Part shown: piece after piece, positions 9,641 to 22,600 of the stretch
Layout of the letters: the number at the start of each line of letters is the position of its first letter
How positions within the stretch are numbered: the stretch's first letter is position 1
Source of the DNA: Favolaschia claudopus
Taxonomy: Eukaryota > Basidiomycota > Agaricomycetes > Agaricales > Mycenaceae
Length of the DNA: 64,000 nt
Direction: 5' to 3'
Assembly: GCA_037176885.1 (NCBI GenBank)
Contig: JAWWNJ010000061.1
Coordinates: 992,001-1,056,000 of the forward strand
The notes under the pieces: model-generated
Told to the model about the DNA's origin: nothing
Database searches by the model: none
Seen by the model: only the letters and a program-made list of their open reading frames with translations
Position numbers and translations under genes: made by a program

Positions 9641-10798
9641 ATGATTTCCACCATTGCACCGTCCTCGCTGAAGGCTCTTGAGTGCTTGCTCTTGCAGAGT
9701 CCATACCTCCGGTCTGTCTCGCAGTCAACGCCTCCCCCATTGGCCTTATCCCCTGTGGACGCGACTCGGGAGGAGTCGGACCTAGGGCTGGCAAGCCCTA
9801 GATGCGTCGCCCGTCTATCGTGCACGCCTCTCATACACTCGGAGCAGCTTGCTCCATTGTCTTCCGGTTCCCAGCTCGTGGTGGCCCTCTCACGTATGAG
9901 CAGCCAAGGCGCAGAAAACCCTATCGAGGCTGCACAAATGTCGCCGTCCCCGCCGTCGGTACGTATTCTGGCCATTCGCGCCAAAGTTCGTTAGCTTATT
10001 CTTGTTTAGCGCGCGATCGACATTCAACAAAAAATCTCATCCACGCAAAACGGTGGGCCGCGCTCACTGTTCGCTGAGCAATCGAGCTCGGTCAACATCC
10101 CTTTCTCGGTTGCGCCTGAAGGCGTTGAAATCAATGCCATTGATCTCTTCGGCCAAGGCGTCGGTCTTGGTCTTGGATTTAACAGCGCGCTGACGCTGGC
10201 AAACAGCCCACGCTCGACCAACCAATCCACCATCATTCCTATTGTTCAGGTGGCGGCGGGTTCGCTCTCGCGGCCAAACCTTCGACCGGCCGCGACCCAG
10301 CGGCATGCCTCAAGTCCTGCACTCCCCAGCCCTAGTCCACGCGTGGCCTCTCCCTCCGTCGCAGAATCTTCTCAGATAGCGATTACCTGCGAAACAGCAA
10401 ACTCTCCCAACGCCGAGCCCGCTTCATCTTCCCCTCGAACCCACCGCCCTTTGCTGTCGCGCCTCCACAACTCCGCACACAATGTTCTCAGGTCCCCCAA
10501 ATTTCCTACACGCGCCTTATCCGCCATTCCTCATCTTCTTTCGAGAAGATCGTCGTCGGGACACCCTGGTGGGGAATCCCAGGGGAAGAGCAGGGTGGCT
10601 TCTTGGGTCTCAGAGCAACAGCGGGCGTCTGTATCTCAGAAATCCGCCACTACATCTAGTTCCCGCCCGGTGGGAATGTCGGACGTCATGTTCCTTGCTG
10701 CACAGTCGGTGACGGAGGAAGGCCGTCGTTTCCGCAAAAAGGCGGGATTGGACAAGGCGCCCGAGCCGATGTCTCCCTCTATGAAACGTGTTGCGTAG
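9641..10798 (+). CDS. Ser/Pro-rich protein of unknown function
   Basis: Two exons, 9641-9958 and 10010-10798, separated by a 51-nt intron that keeps the frame, giving about 368 residues. The N-terminus (MISTIAPSSLKALECLLLQS) is hydrophobic and helical. The middle is low-complexity Ser/Pro/Arg sequence, probably disordered and rich in S-P and R-S sites. A compact C-terminal segment, VMFLAAQSVTEEGRRFRKKAG, may be the conserved part. No domain is recognised. The ATG at 9641 follows AAG and lies downstream of the TATA box. A nuclear or signalling role would be a guess from composition only. Confidence 0.65.
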
Positions 10799-11202
10799 AT
10801 GGTACGGGAGGAGGTTGCATTGGGAGAAGAGCGGGAAGCGCGTTCAGCCAAATTTCAGTATAAAAAACACCTCTTCTAAATAAATGTAATCCATGTTGAA
10901 AGTGTAATTCATACCCCGCTTTCTATATACTCATCGTTTGATATCTCTGCATCGAATTTTTGAATGAATGAGAACGAAAGACGAGCGTCAAGAGGCGTGA
11001 CACAAGTGTGACTCGCCCCCTCCTACACTCGCATCATCCGCTCATCTCAGCGCGTAGAAACGGCTCTCCCGCTTCGGTCTCTTCTGTAGCGCGGTTGCGG
11101 GCTTGTTTCTTCTCATTTCCCGCGTATCTTGAACCCTTTGGCGTGAGCGAATATCTTGAACGACTTGTTTTACTACTTTCTTGAGCCTCTCTCTTCCAAA
11201 CT

Positions 11203-14200
11203 ATGTCTGGTGGCGGCCAACGGCCTGTGGTCCACGATGTTGACATTTATTTGAACAATAAAAAACAGCTTGAACGGATGCAGGCGATGCTCAATCAAGC
11301 CAATGCTATCAACGAGGAGGGCAAACGCAATTTCGAGCAAATGGAGAATGAGTTGAAGAGGAAGATTCAGCAGGGTGCAGAGGCGCAGTATGTGTTCTAG
11401 TTCGCCAAAAATTAATCTTCTCATTTTGATTCGAAGGCGACAGCTCGAGGCTCTTCGGAATCAGAGGTGAATTGCTCTTAATCGTTGCAAAGTAGTTCTC
11501 ATTCAGCTACATAGACGCATCGGTTACCACGGAGCCGTGTCTGACAATCAAGGCCTCTCGTTCCCTTTGCTTGCGGCCAATACTAGTCCTGCACCCAGTG
11601 CCAGAATAGAGGAAGTTCGCAGTCACGATCATCGACAGGTCGGCTCGCTTCCGTTGCATCGTCAATGATTACCGGGTCTCATTATGGTCTGTGTACAGCA
11701 GTCGACATCCCACCATTCGAATTACCCTGAAAACTACTACCACCAACCGTATCAGCAGCCTCAATCCAATAACTACATGACACAGAGTAAGTCCATGCAT
11801 TCTAGTCTCACCGAGAATGGGGGTTTTTCGATATAGTATAAACGGCTCTTTGAATGCTTTCCCATTCGGCGTGGCTTTTGGTGTTGTAACCAAGAACTTG
11901 CAATGGAAGGAATCCCCTTTCAGAAGTTCCTCAAAGACTGCCCAGGATCTTCCTACTTGTTACCCTTCTCTCGGTAGCGAATTGGCGGTTTTTGGCAGCT
12001 GCTAAAAAGCGGGTCGGAGGGACTTATGTTAACAACCAAAACACCACTCTGAGTGTTGTGCACTCAGCTAGCTTCTTTGAATATCGCGAAAGATTCCTTT
12101 TTTTTCGGTGTGCGTTGCATAGTATGTCAACTGACCCAATTCAAGATGCACAGCAGCAGCAACATGCCGGTCCATCGAATCAGCACCATGCGTTCAGCGG
12201 GCAAGCAAACCATTCGTATGGAGCGCAGAACGGATCGGCCGCCCCATTCAATAGTCGCACTCAACCATTCTATCAACAAACTGCTCCCGTTCCACAACCA
12301 ACCGTCAGCCAAAGGGCACCCCCATTACCACCTTTTCCTGCTGAAACGAACCAGCCTCAGACTCGGAGCTCCCCTTTTACCATGCCGACCAACGCGACCA
12401 GTATATCGCAATCTCAGAATTTACCGACACAGACTTCGACGCGTGCTTCTGCCCAGGCGACGCAGACGCAGGCTTCTGTCGTGCCGGCTCAAAATCAATC
12501 GATGTTTGATTGGCCGTCGACTTCTACCGCACGGCCCGCGAGTCGTCCAACTGCATCTGCAGAGGCATCGAAGCAGGCTCCGCCGGTTTCATTCCTGACG
12601 AAAAACCAAATATCAACGTCGCAAACCGCATCGCGCCCCTCACCACCTGTCATTGTGCAGCTTCAACCTCACATCCACCAAACCGCTCCTCAGCCATCTC
12701 AACCAGTCTCAGCTAGTGTATCGAACAAGGTATTTATCTCCTTACAGGCGCTACACAATATGACAAGGATTTTTTGCAGCCTTCCACGACTCCAAGCTAT
12801 GGTATCTCTCCGTTTGCTCACAATCCTGCTGCAAAGACACGAGCAATTCCTAATGCGCTCGCGGGACCCTCCACGGGCCAGCAGCCTATCGCTCCGCGAC
12901 CGATGGTTCAGCAACCGACCCCTCTTACCACTATGCCTGCCAAACCTAAAACACCCATCACGCAGAGTGTTCCACCAGCTGCCCCTCCGACTCCAGGATC
13001 TCCAAGTGGCAACGCTTTCATGCGTTTCAAGAGGCTGATCGATGCCTGGCAGAGAGCGTCTCCTCCAATGAGCTGCATGGACATTCCCACTGCTCAAATC
13101 CGAGTCAAAAAGTTCCCTACTGGCGAAATTTGGTTTTTCTGTCCAGATCCAAAGACTCATGAGCAGATGCGGATTTCCTGTGAGGTTGCATTCAGAAGAG
13201 TAAATCCCAGGGGCACGATATCCATCTACGTCAACAAGGCTGGTGTGACTGAGCTGCTGCCACTCCCGTTGACAGATAAACAGCAAGAAACATGCACGCC
13301 CTTCAAGGGTGCTGTCGTTGCGGGGGCGCCCGAGGCGAAATTCCCGGATCCTCCTGTCCCGGATGCGGCTCAGGTGCCCTCGACTCTCGGTGTCAAGCGT
13401 CCTTTCCCCGAGAGTGATGGTCCGGCAGTGCGAACACCCAAGCAGGCGGACAAACGTTTTTTGGCGCACGATGTTTTACGGGCGCTCGGAAAGTCGCCAG
13501 CGGACGACGTGTACGTGCAGTATACCAAGAAGCGCGCGATAGAGGAGCAGGAGTCTCACCCCATTGTACCGCAACGTGTATCCTCAAACGAGCCTACCGC
13601 GAAGAGTACGCCGGCCCCGTCCTCGCACGAGGATTCATCAGCGGCGGAATCACGTATAACTTCGCCGTTACCTGCGATGCCCGTACCTGCACCGATAGCG
13701 CCGCGTGTAGTTACATTGCCAGTGCAGTCGCAGCCGAAACCACAACCGCCACAGCAACCGCCGCGCGTGCCCTTATTTTTGCCTGCAGAGCCATCCACGC
13801 CGTCGTCGTTACAAACATTTGCCCCTCATCGACCTTCTTCCGAACAGCGGTGCTATGTCCTGATTCCTCCGCCGCCACCGCATGTTGCCCGGGATGTGGA
13901 GAGACTGCGCGAGCTGCACAGACGTGCAGCTTCGGCTGATAATCTATTGGGGGATGTACAAGATGTGGAGGCCGAGACAGTGGAACAGGAGGAGGAGGAA
14001 GAGGAGGAGGAGGAGGTCGACATCAAAGAGTTGAAGCGGCGGCGCATGCTAGGTATGAGGTCTTCGCTGCAAACGAAGTGCCGGGGGAGCTGACTTGAAT
14101 ATTGTAAGGGATGTATCCAACTACTCAGAGTTCGTATCAATATAAATGAGAATTGTTCTTGGTTTTTTGATCATAATTGTGCAGATGAGCAGGAAGAGGC

Positions 14201-15664
14201 TGCGATGTTGATGACGTGCACGCGGCTGCGTGAGGTACCGTGTAAGTGGCTTGTGTGCGGGTCGGTTTTGAATTCGTTGGAGAATTTGATTTTGCATTTG
14301 CACGAACTGCATGCCCAGGAGGATGAGGATACGGCGGTGTGTGGATTTTTTTCCCTGATCGGAGCGCTGACTGATCGCTTTTTGAGCAGACGTGTATGTG
14401 GGATATGTGCGGAGAAAAAATTCGAGAGTTCAATACAACTTGCGTTGCATGCTGAGACGCATATATTGGGGTCGATACCTTGTGCATATCAAGGTATGAC
14501 ATCGCGTCATCGTCTGAATGCTGGATATCGATACCGTTTTCAGACTGTGCCGAGGTGTTCTCGAGTCCGAGCGAGTTGACAGCGCACAATACTCTAGGCC
14601 ACCAGCCGCGAAATAAGGCCGGAACTGCGGAGGCTGCTCCACCTCTACTTCTTCCGTCAACGCGTCCTATTGCGCCCAAGGCAGAGACCTTACCACTGCC
14701 AGCTGTTCCTCAATTCGCTCCGGGATGGGAGATACAATCGCCGGAACTGCGCATGCCATACGTTCCAGAGGAACGGCATAAGACTCTCGGCCCTTGGGTA
14801 GGATTGCTTCGTCTATTCTAGTGCACAGGCTTATTCCACCCCCTACACCAGGTGCTGCGTAACATCGTCGCGCCCGTAGGCAACATCCGATCCAGGCGAT
14901 ACAACGCAGCGGTACCGCTGAAGATGGATCAGCCGGACTACGAGTTTGTGGAGACTTCGTCGAAGCATTATTCGTCGTGGCCGTCGCGGCCAGCTCGCGT
15001 TCGGGATATGGCGGATCTGACGTCAAAATACGTGACCGAGTTCATTGCCAACGGGGAGTTGGTGCTATGGCCGCCTGAAGATGGGATCGAACACTCTTTT
15101 GGGGCGGAGTCGGACGCTGTGTCGACAGATGAGTTGGATATGCTGAAAGAGGAACCTGTGGATGACAGGCATATTGACGAGATCGTTGCTGGGGGCAGGA
15201 ACGCGCTGGAGGAGGGATCTACCTCCTCGACCGTCGTTGAAGATGTCCTTGTTTTACAATCGGGGAAGGCCATGGATGAAATTGGGAGGAGTTCACCCGT
15301 GCCCTTGGCATCACCTGGTGTGGAACTTGTGCTGACCACTGCGCCTGCGGCTGCGATCCTGGAAGAGCAAGATGCTCAATCCACCTTCAGTAGAGAACAC
15401 GCCTCTACGTCGACCGACATCCTGAACGTCTTGCCCTCCTTCGAGCATAACGTTCTACCTTTAACCTCGGTCCCTCTGGTGGAGGACGACGAGATCCCGC
15501 AATGGACGACTCTCGACAATCAATCTTCCTCGCTTGAAACACAAAACCTGACAGACGACGCTGTCCACTCGGGAGAGAATCCGGACGAGGAAATGCTGGT
15601 GGAAAACATGCTGCATGATTATACGTATCTACACAGCTCCGATTTATTGCAGAATGTAGCCTAG
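11203..15664 (+). CDS. C2H2 zinc-finger protein with N-terminal coiled coil, probable nuclear regulator
   Basis: Multi-exon gene. Exon 1 (11203-11387) encodes a coiled coil (DIYLNNKKQLERMQAMLNQA). It continues through RQLEALRNQR, a Gln/Tyr-rich region and a long Gln/Ser/Pro-rich stretch. A folded block follows (FMRFKRLIDAWQRASPP, TGEIWFFCPDPKTHEQMRIS), then an acidic run of about ten Glu before KELKRRRML. Three finger-like units come next: CKWLVCGSVLNSLENLILHL with HELH, a C-x2-C type CGICAEKKFESSIQLALH with AETH, and CAYQDCAEVFSSPSELTAH. The final exon from 14852 (54-nt intron before it) is acidic and ends at 15664. Multiple fingers plus disordered acidic segments suggest a transcription or chromatin factor. 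The long intron between about 11788 and 12143 (over 300 nt) is the least certain part and might hide an extra exon or a second gene start. Confidence 0.7.
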
Positions 15665-16053
15665 ACAACAGGAATATTTGGAAGAAGAATCAACGGGTTC
15701 TGGATGCAGTCACTTCGCTCGTGGGCGTCGGTGGAAGACCCCGAAGAATGCGAAGGCCTGAAAAGGCAATTTCGTCGAATTTTGGTCCTAAAATTCTACT
15801 CCATTTGTGTGATCGGACCAAACGGATTCGGTCTTTTTTGCAAGGTTTTGCTGGAACTATCACCATCGACGCCGTCGAAAGTAGCGTCGGAGAGCTCGAG
15901 GCCGTGAACTCCGACCCACGCATCGTTCGGGGTCCTCTTGGAAACTTGGATTGCGACTTCGGGAGGCGGAAGTTCCCATCTGATGCTGATTGCCCTCTGA
16001 TCACCTTTCCGCATACGAATTGAAGTTCTCCTCGCGTTCTACGCTCTTCCCCG

Positions 16054-19000
16054 ATGCCGGCTGCCACCGAAGCCACTGGTGAGCCCATCCTCGTCGTCGT
16101 TGACGCTCTACAACTCACAAATTCCGACCAGGGCCAACGTATATTTCGTCCCACTCCGCGGATGTAATCTTGTCAGACATACGCCCCATTAAGCTGAAGC
16201 TCGAAGGTCTCCGTTCAATCAACGTCTTGCTCGATGAATTTCTCTTCAATATTCTCAACACTTCGCGCTCGTTGTCGACCGACAAGCTACGCGCAGGTCT
16301 ATTGACTATACTTCCGACTTCTCTCGGCAAGGAAGCTTTATTGGAGGCGGAAGTGGAGTTGAGGGCGTATTGGGATCGGACTCCTCGTCCGGCGGTTTTG
16401 GACGATGATACGCAGAGTTTTAATCTGCAGTGGGCGTTCGAGGTGCGTGATTTGTTGCTCGAGGCGTGTGCCGAACTGGACCGGCGAATATACATAGCTC
16501 TTACGGCTCAAATGTGAAGCTTATTCGACCCTCAATGAGACCGACGAGGACCCCGTTGCTGTAGCTGGCCTGCAGGAGAAAATGACTCAGTTGGGTGGAA
16601 CTACGCCTCCGGTTGCTGCGTTGGTGGCTCCCGCGTCGCTGTACCTGACAGCCATCCTCGAGTGCGTTATTTCTGCAATTGCTGTCAAGTCAGTCCCTTA
16701 ATACCTTCCATGTTCTAGATCCATGTGCGAGTATGTGTTATTTCACAATGACGGAAATCTTGGCGTTGACCTCCTGTGAAGGCATATCCTCTCGAATGTC
16801 GGGCGAGTTGCTGCTCGGGACAGCAGTCGGACCGGCGCAACAGTGCAGGATGTGTTTGTCGCGCTCTGCGAAGACCATTCTATTTATGCTCTCTTCAAAT
16901 CCATGAGAGGTTCGTTCAATTGCCAACGCTATCACTCTTCCCACACCACCTGACCAACCGTGTTCTTCCCTCCTGTTTTCAGTATATCAGCAGATTGAGC
17001 AGTTAGCTCAAGCTCCCAAGCCACGACGCAGCAAATCTTTCTCGCGGAGCGACCGACCTTCGCTCTCGAATCCAGATCAGCCGTCCTCTGGACGTGATTC
17101 GACAAGCCAGCACCGCTCCCGTCCTTCCACAGACACCACAAGTCAACAACAATCTGTCACACCAATGCCTTTGGCGCCTTCCACGTCCAGGTCGTCGTTC
17201 GATAAAGCCCGGAAGAAACTCTTACCAGGCAGTCGCTCCTCAACCGACCAGGGCGAGAGTCAGAACGGCCACAAGAGGTCGGAGTCGCTGCTCAGCGACG
17301 AGACCAAGCAGATGGTTGCCGCGTACAATGATTTCCCTCCTGAGGTATTTATTCCCAGCTTCTTGAATTCAGTTCTGGCGTCTCAAGTTTTACGCGTTAC
17401 AGGATTCGGCAATGCAAAAAGAGTTCGACAATCTGATGCGGTCTGACCAGACGATGAAGGTGTCGTTGACGCCAGATAGATTGAAGACTATGGAGGTACG
17501 CCATCATTGATAACATCACACCTAAATATTCACTCGATGCTTGCTCGGAAGGTCTACAAACAGGAAAAAGACCAGCGAGGAAATCGACGGCCTCCGCCTC
17601 TTGCTTTTGGCAAAGGCGAACAGGCGGATTCGTCCGTCCCATCACGCGCTAACGGAAGACGACCTTCTTTGCGGAACGTTGATTCGATCGTCGAAGATGA
17701 AGAGGAGGCATCCAAATCAACTCCCACGCCTCGCAAAAACAACATCACATCCCCTCCTAATCTTCCTTCCACTTCCACTTCCACTACATCCATCAGCTCT
17801 ACCAGCAACTCCTCCATCTCGCGGGTCGCACCCCGCAAGTCCTCTCGTTCCAACCTCCCCTCCTCTGAGTCCACCCCTCCCATGCCGGTAGCCCAACCCA
17901 AACGTGGCCCTTCGGGACCAGCAGGATTCGACCCCAATGGATTCCCCCCTAAAACTCGTCGGGTCCAGAAGAACAGAGAGGACATGGACCTGGACGACAT
18001 CATGGCTGGCTCAGACGACGAGGATGAGCCCATCCCTGCCCAAGCCCCTCGTACACCGTCCAAGGCGCCAACAGTGACCCCTAAGCGCACCCCAGCGTCC
18101 CCCGGCGTATCGGCCTCAACGCGTGAGCTGATGGACTTCCTCAACGAAGGACCCCCCGATGTTCCCAAGGTGTCGGCCTCCGGTCGCGACATGATGGACT
18201 TCCTCGCTCAGGGACCTCCGGACCAGGGTGGGATCGCTGGCAATGGCATGGAGAATGGAAAGAAGGGTTCCGGACGGCTTCAACGCATGATGTCGAAGCT
18301 CTCCATGGGCACTTCCGAACGCTCGCGAAGCCAAGCCTCCGAGGATTATGGACGTGGAAAGCCGCCCCCAACCACCCCTATACGCACCACCGCTCCTGGC
18401 TTGGCCCACCAGACGTCGTATGGCAATCTCGCAAACCGCCCGGTTCCGCCCCGACCCCCGCCAGTGCAGCCCATCTCGCCCCCGTCGTCACCCTCGGAAG
18501 AAGATTACGGCACGGCCTCGACGCGATCTCGCAAGGCGTCCGTCACGCAGCCTGGGCAGCAACCTCGGCGCGTGATGCCTACTTGGGAACAGCAAATGGC
18601 CGATGGACAGGCTGCCCCCGCTGTCCCTGGCAAGAGCGAGCAGAATGGAGTCGTGAACGGTAACGTCAACGGTGCCGCTGCTAATGGTCACAGTCGGCCC
18701 ACTAATGGGCATGCGACGAACGGCGCGAATGGCACTGTCGATGAGCAGTCGGCTTTGCGTAGTCGCCGACCCTCCGCCGCGAACGACGCTAGCAAGCGTG
18801 CACTCCCGAAGCCTGTCGTTCAGACGGCACCATCTCCATCCCCTACAACTTCCCGGCGCTTGGCGCCAACGCCTTCCCCCGTCCGTGCACTGGCACCGGT
18901 TATTGCTGAGGACCACGCCCGCGATATGCGGCGGCTGCTTTCTCGAGCGACCAACGCGGATGAATGCCGGCTCATCTTCGAGATCTTCCTCGCCAAGGCG

Positions 19001-19369
19001 GGCGTCGCGATCGAGCCGGCACCATATGAGGTGCCGTACCCGTCGCCGCCCCCGTCTGATACCCACGCTACTGCGGCATCGCCGGTTGTCGCTGCCCCCG
19101 CTCGCGATGCGAGCGAGGTCGCACTCGAGCACTCGCTTGTGGAGTTGTTCCTTGGCGGTGGGGCCGAGACTCAAATCTCACAGGCGGAGCCGCGGAAGCA
19201 GCGGCGCCCGCAAAAACAAACGGAGCCAGTCACTTCACCCATAGCCGCCTCTGCACCGGTTGCACAGGCCACTTCTGCTTCCGGATCTCCAAGGAAGTGC
19301 GCGGAAACCTCGACGGTCTCTGGCAGCCGTAGACATACCCCGCCCACCGCGTCTGAGGTTGGGCCCTAA
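16054..19369 (+). CDS. large Pro/Ser-rich protein with conserved N-terminus and two DFL-x-GPP motifs, function unknown
   Basis: ATG at 16054 begins a 25-nt first exon (MPAATEATG) joined after about 53 nt to PTYISSHSADVILSDIRP. The conserved N-terminal helices follow: LRSINVLLDEFLFNILNTSR and TSLGKEALLEAEVELRAYWD. A 55-nt intron (GTGCGT...CATAG) joins QWAFE to LLRLKCEAYSTLNETDEDP, and later exons add VQDVFVALCEDHSIYALFKS. The size and helix pattern of the first 100 residues recall a histone-fold-like module, an inference only. The large last exon is disordered, with STRELMDFLNEGPPD and a second GRDMMDFLAQGPPD 17 residues later, then a Gly/Asn/Pro-rich part. The N-terminal region seems conserved in filamentous fungi, but I cannot name the protein with confidence. 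A cytoskeletal or polarity scaffold is possible. Confidence 0.7.
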
Positions 19370-19617
19370 CTTTATCGACTAATGTGTGGTTTGGTTCGCG
19401 TTGCTCCCCCCTTCATTTGTAAATTATTCTGTATATCTTTACCCAATCATCTATGCCTATGCAGTCTTTATAGTATCTTAGGACGCTAGTTCTCGGAGTG
19501 GACATGATGGAATGTAATTTTGTTGCCAAGCTTCTAAATCCTCATTGCGAAAAAAATGCGCATCCAAGCCAATTACTATAATCTACGAAAGCGAGAGCAA
19601 ATACAAGTGGAGTTGGA
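19370..19617. other. convergent 3' spacer
   Basis: A short spacer between two genes that end towards each other. It is AT-rich compared with the flanking exons, as expected for overlapping or adjacent 3' UTRs. Nothing else is visible. Confidence 0.5.
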
Positions 19618-22600
19618 TTATGTGACAGACAGAGAAACGGCGATACCCATTGAGGCTAACTCAGCGCAGAGATAGCGGAACACATAGGGTACTGCAACGA
19701 CGTCCAGATCGCCGCCTTTTGAGGCGCGACCGAGCACATGCTGGGATGAGATTGCGACTTTGAGATCCGCTTGTGGAGGCGGAGGAGCTGCTTTCCCATC
19801 GGCAAGTGCTTGTCGTTCGCGTTCGTCTTGTGCTTGTGCCGCTGCGCGACATACCCGACAATATTCACCCCCGGGACCAGACGGCATGAGGGAATTGGAC
19901 ACTCCCATTACTACTTCGCCCAGGGTGATATCTTCATAGCCAAGGGAAATGAGACTGCCACAACTGCGACAGACCCAGGCTGTTGAATAATCAGAGCAGT
20001 TCATCAATCTGTCTTGCAGGAGGAAGGATGTTCCGTGAGCTATGAGCGCGTCGCGCTCCATCTCCCCGAATCGGATACCTCCTGCGCGTTTTCTTCCCTG
20101 GGAAAAGGTCGGCGATTTATGAAGTATTTATACAACCCGGAAAATTTACCTTGACGGGTTGACGTGTTACGGGGTCGACAGGACCCGTGGTTCGCACTTG
20201 GAACTTGTCCAAAACCATATGCCTTAGCCGTTGGTAATAGACGACACCGATATAGATGTCCGCTGCGAACTCTTGGCCCGTTATCCCGGAATACATTGGC
20301 TCGTTGCCATAATAATTGTATCCCGCGGCCAACAGCTGGTCACCGAAATATTCGATAGCGGTGTCTTCCTCTGTGAACCTGAAACAAGTGAAATTAGAGT
20401 GGATCAAAACAAAGTGAAGTGACCGTCGTACTTGAAAGGCGTTGCATCTTGCGCGAGTCCGTGCATGGCACCCGCCTTTCCAGCCATACTTTCGACCAAC
20501 ATGCCAATCGTCATTCGACTTGGGAAGGCATGGGGGTTGATAATCACGTCAGGCTGCATACCGCTTTCGGTGAAAGGCATGTCAATGGCGGGCCATTTTT
20601 GCGAACAAACACCTTTCTGTCCATGTCGGGAAGAAAACTTGTCGCCAATGACAGGAGAACGTGTGATTCGTAATGTGACGTGCAGTTTTTGCAGTTCAGA
20701 ATCACCCGCGTCCGAGCCTAACAAATGTTGAGTGATTGGCAAAGAGAGATTGTTTTATGATACACACCTAGAAGTCTGACCTGGTCGACGAGACCCATCT
20801 CGTCGCCTTTATACTTGGCAAACCGCGTCCGTCCGGTTGTGTCATCAACATATGCAGCTATGGGGTCCCCAGATGTAAGTTTGGCACCAACAAAAGGCAG
20901 GCCATCCGCGTCGATGAAGTCGACACAGTGATGTGCTTTCTCGCCATGCCGTTGAATATCACGGCCCAGTCCGAAATGGAGGGTCGGGGTAGCAGTTTTC
21001 GACGCGCCGCTCATGTCTTTGAGATCAATGATTTGCGACTTGTATACAGTCCCATATGCGAATCCGCGCTCGTGCGCAGACTTGTTGAGGATCATGGCGT
21101 CCTCCATGTCGTATCCTGTATACGAAATGACTGCGACGATAGCATTGGTGCCGTTCGGGAAGGCGTCCATGGCGTAAGTGTTGTGCAGCGCAGGTCGAAC
21201 GACAGGACTTTGTCCGGTTTGAAGACGGTAGAGCTTGTTGTCGGTTCTATGTTGTAATGCGGTAGCTGGTGTCCCCATAGTTTGTTTACCCATCTTGGAA
21301 GGTCTGTCAGCCTCGATACGAAGACGAAGACTGACCACAGATTAATCTCACCTGACATTGGTAGATGTTTCGCGGACTCTGTCGATGATAATGAATACAA
21401 CCTTGCGATGTCTGCTAAAGCAAAGATGGAACCATACCTGGTTGAAATCAGAGAACGGAGTGAGATTGGCCAATATTGAGAGGAAGTTCGTCGGGTTGTG
21501 TTCTACATGAGTTGAGACCCCGAGTTCAATCTCCTCCGGCGTGCAAGCAATATCCATATAAACCTGTTCAAACGGCCCCACCTGGTCGTCCCTCCCATTC
21601 GCCAAGTACTTGACAGGCCGCATCATCCTAGCTCTTGACGAGAATAAAAACAACCCAGGATACTGTCCGCCCTTCGATTCAGACACCAGCCCAATTTCCA
21701 GGTCAAGCGGGATTTCATTCACGCCCTCCGTCTTCCATATACGCAGATTCGTAGCGAGCTGGGCTGCGATGGCGGGGCGGGCCCAGCCGATGACCCGGCC
21801 GTCGAGTTGGACGCAGAGGTTTCTGCGGCCATCGATGGAGTGGGTTGCGGAGGTTTGGGACATGCCATGGGCGGCGAGGACGGCGGGGATGTGGGCGACG
21901 GAGAGGGGGCAGGTGACGATGCGACAGGTACGGGAGAGGTGGTTGAGGAGACCGCAAGGGGAGCCGTCTGGGGTGTGGACGGGCAGAGGAAACCTTGAAA
22001 AGTGGTGTCAGAATGATACGCTGAAGACGAGGAGAGATGCATATGTACCCCATGCTTCGGGAAGCAATTTTCGGACAGTGGTGGTTTTGAGCTCAGCGAA
22101 GAACGCGCCACGATGGATACAGCGGAAGTGGCTGATGTACCGTTGCCAATTTAGTTTCTCGGCGACGATTGTGAATCCGGCGGCTTGCTGCAGGTCTAAA
22201 CCCGTTGGAGAGACGAGATTACCTGTCGCGAGGAAATTGGCCAGCTTTGCTCCGATATCGAAATTGATTTTGCTTAGAATCTTTTGGAAGTATTTCTCTG
22301 CGCACGAGATAACATCATTCAAATGTAAATTGAAGTGTGAGGCAACGTCTTACTATCGTTGAAATCCACCGTGGCACCGTTCCGCACATCGAGGGAGATA
22401 TTGTTGCGGATTTGGTTTAAAGTTTCTTCAAGCCGTTCCTTGATAATCATACCGTACAGACTGCCGGGGAGAAGAACCTCTTGGTGCTGAGGGGAGTCTG
22501 GGTTGTCCTGACAGCATGCGCCAGATACAAGCGAGTACAGTTTACGAAGCATGAATCTGAGGGTGGACCTTAGATGAATCAACCGGGGCAATATTACAAG

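Noticed and set aside
13853..14140. Antisense frame with a long serine run
   Set aside because: It is the reverse reading of the GAG/GAA glutamate run in the zinc-finger gene.
17554..18192. 212-codon antisense frame inside the Pro/Ser-rich gene
   Set aside because: Gly/Ser/Arg-rich reverse reading of a GC-biased, Pro/Ser-rich exon. The sense frame joins to a spliced, conserved N-terminus.
21719..22111. Pro/Ser-rich minus-strand frame of about 130 codons
   Set aside because: It overlaps the conserved RPA135 exon, whose other frame encodes standard Pol I sequence.
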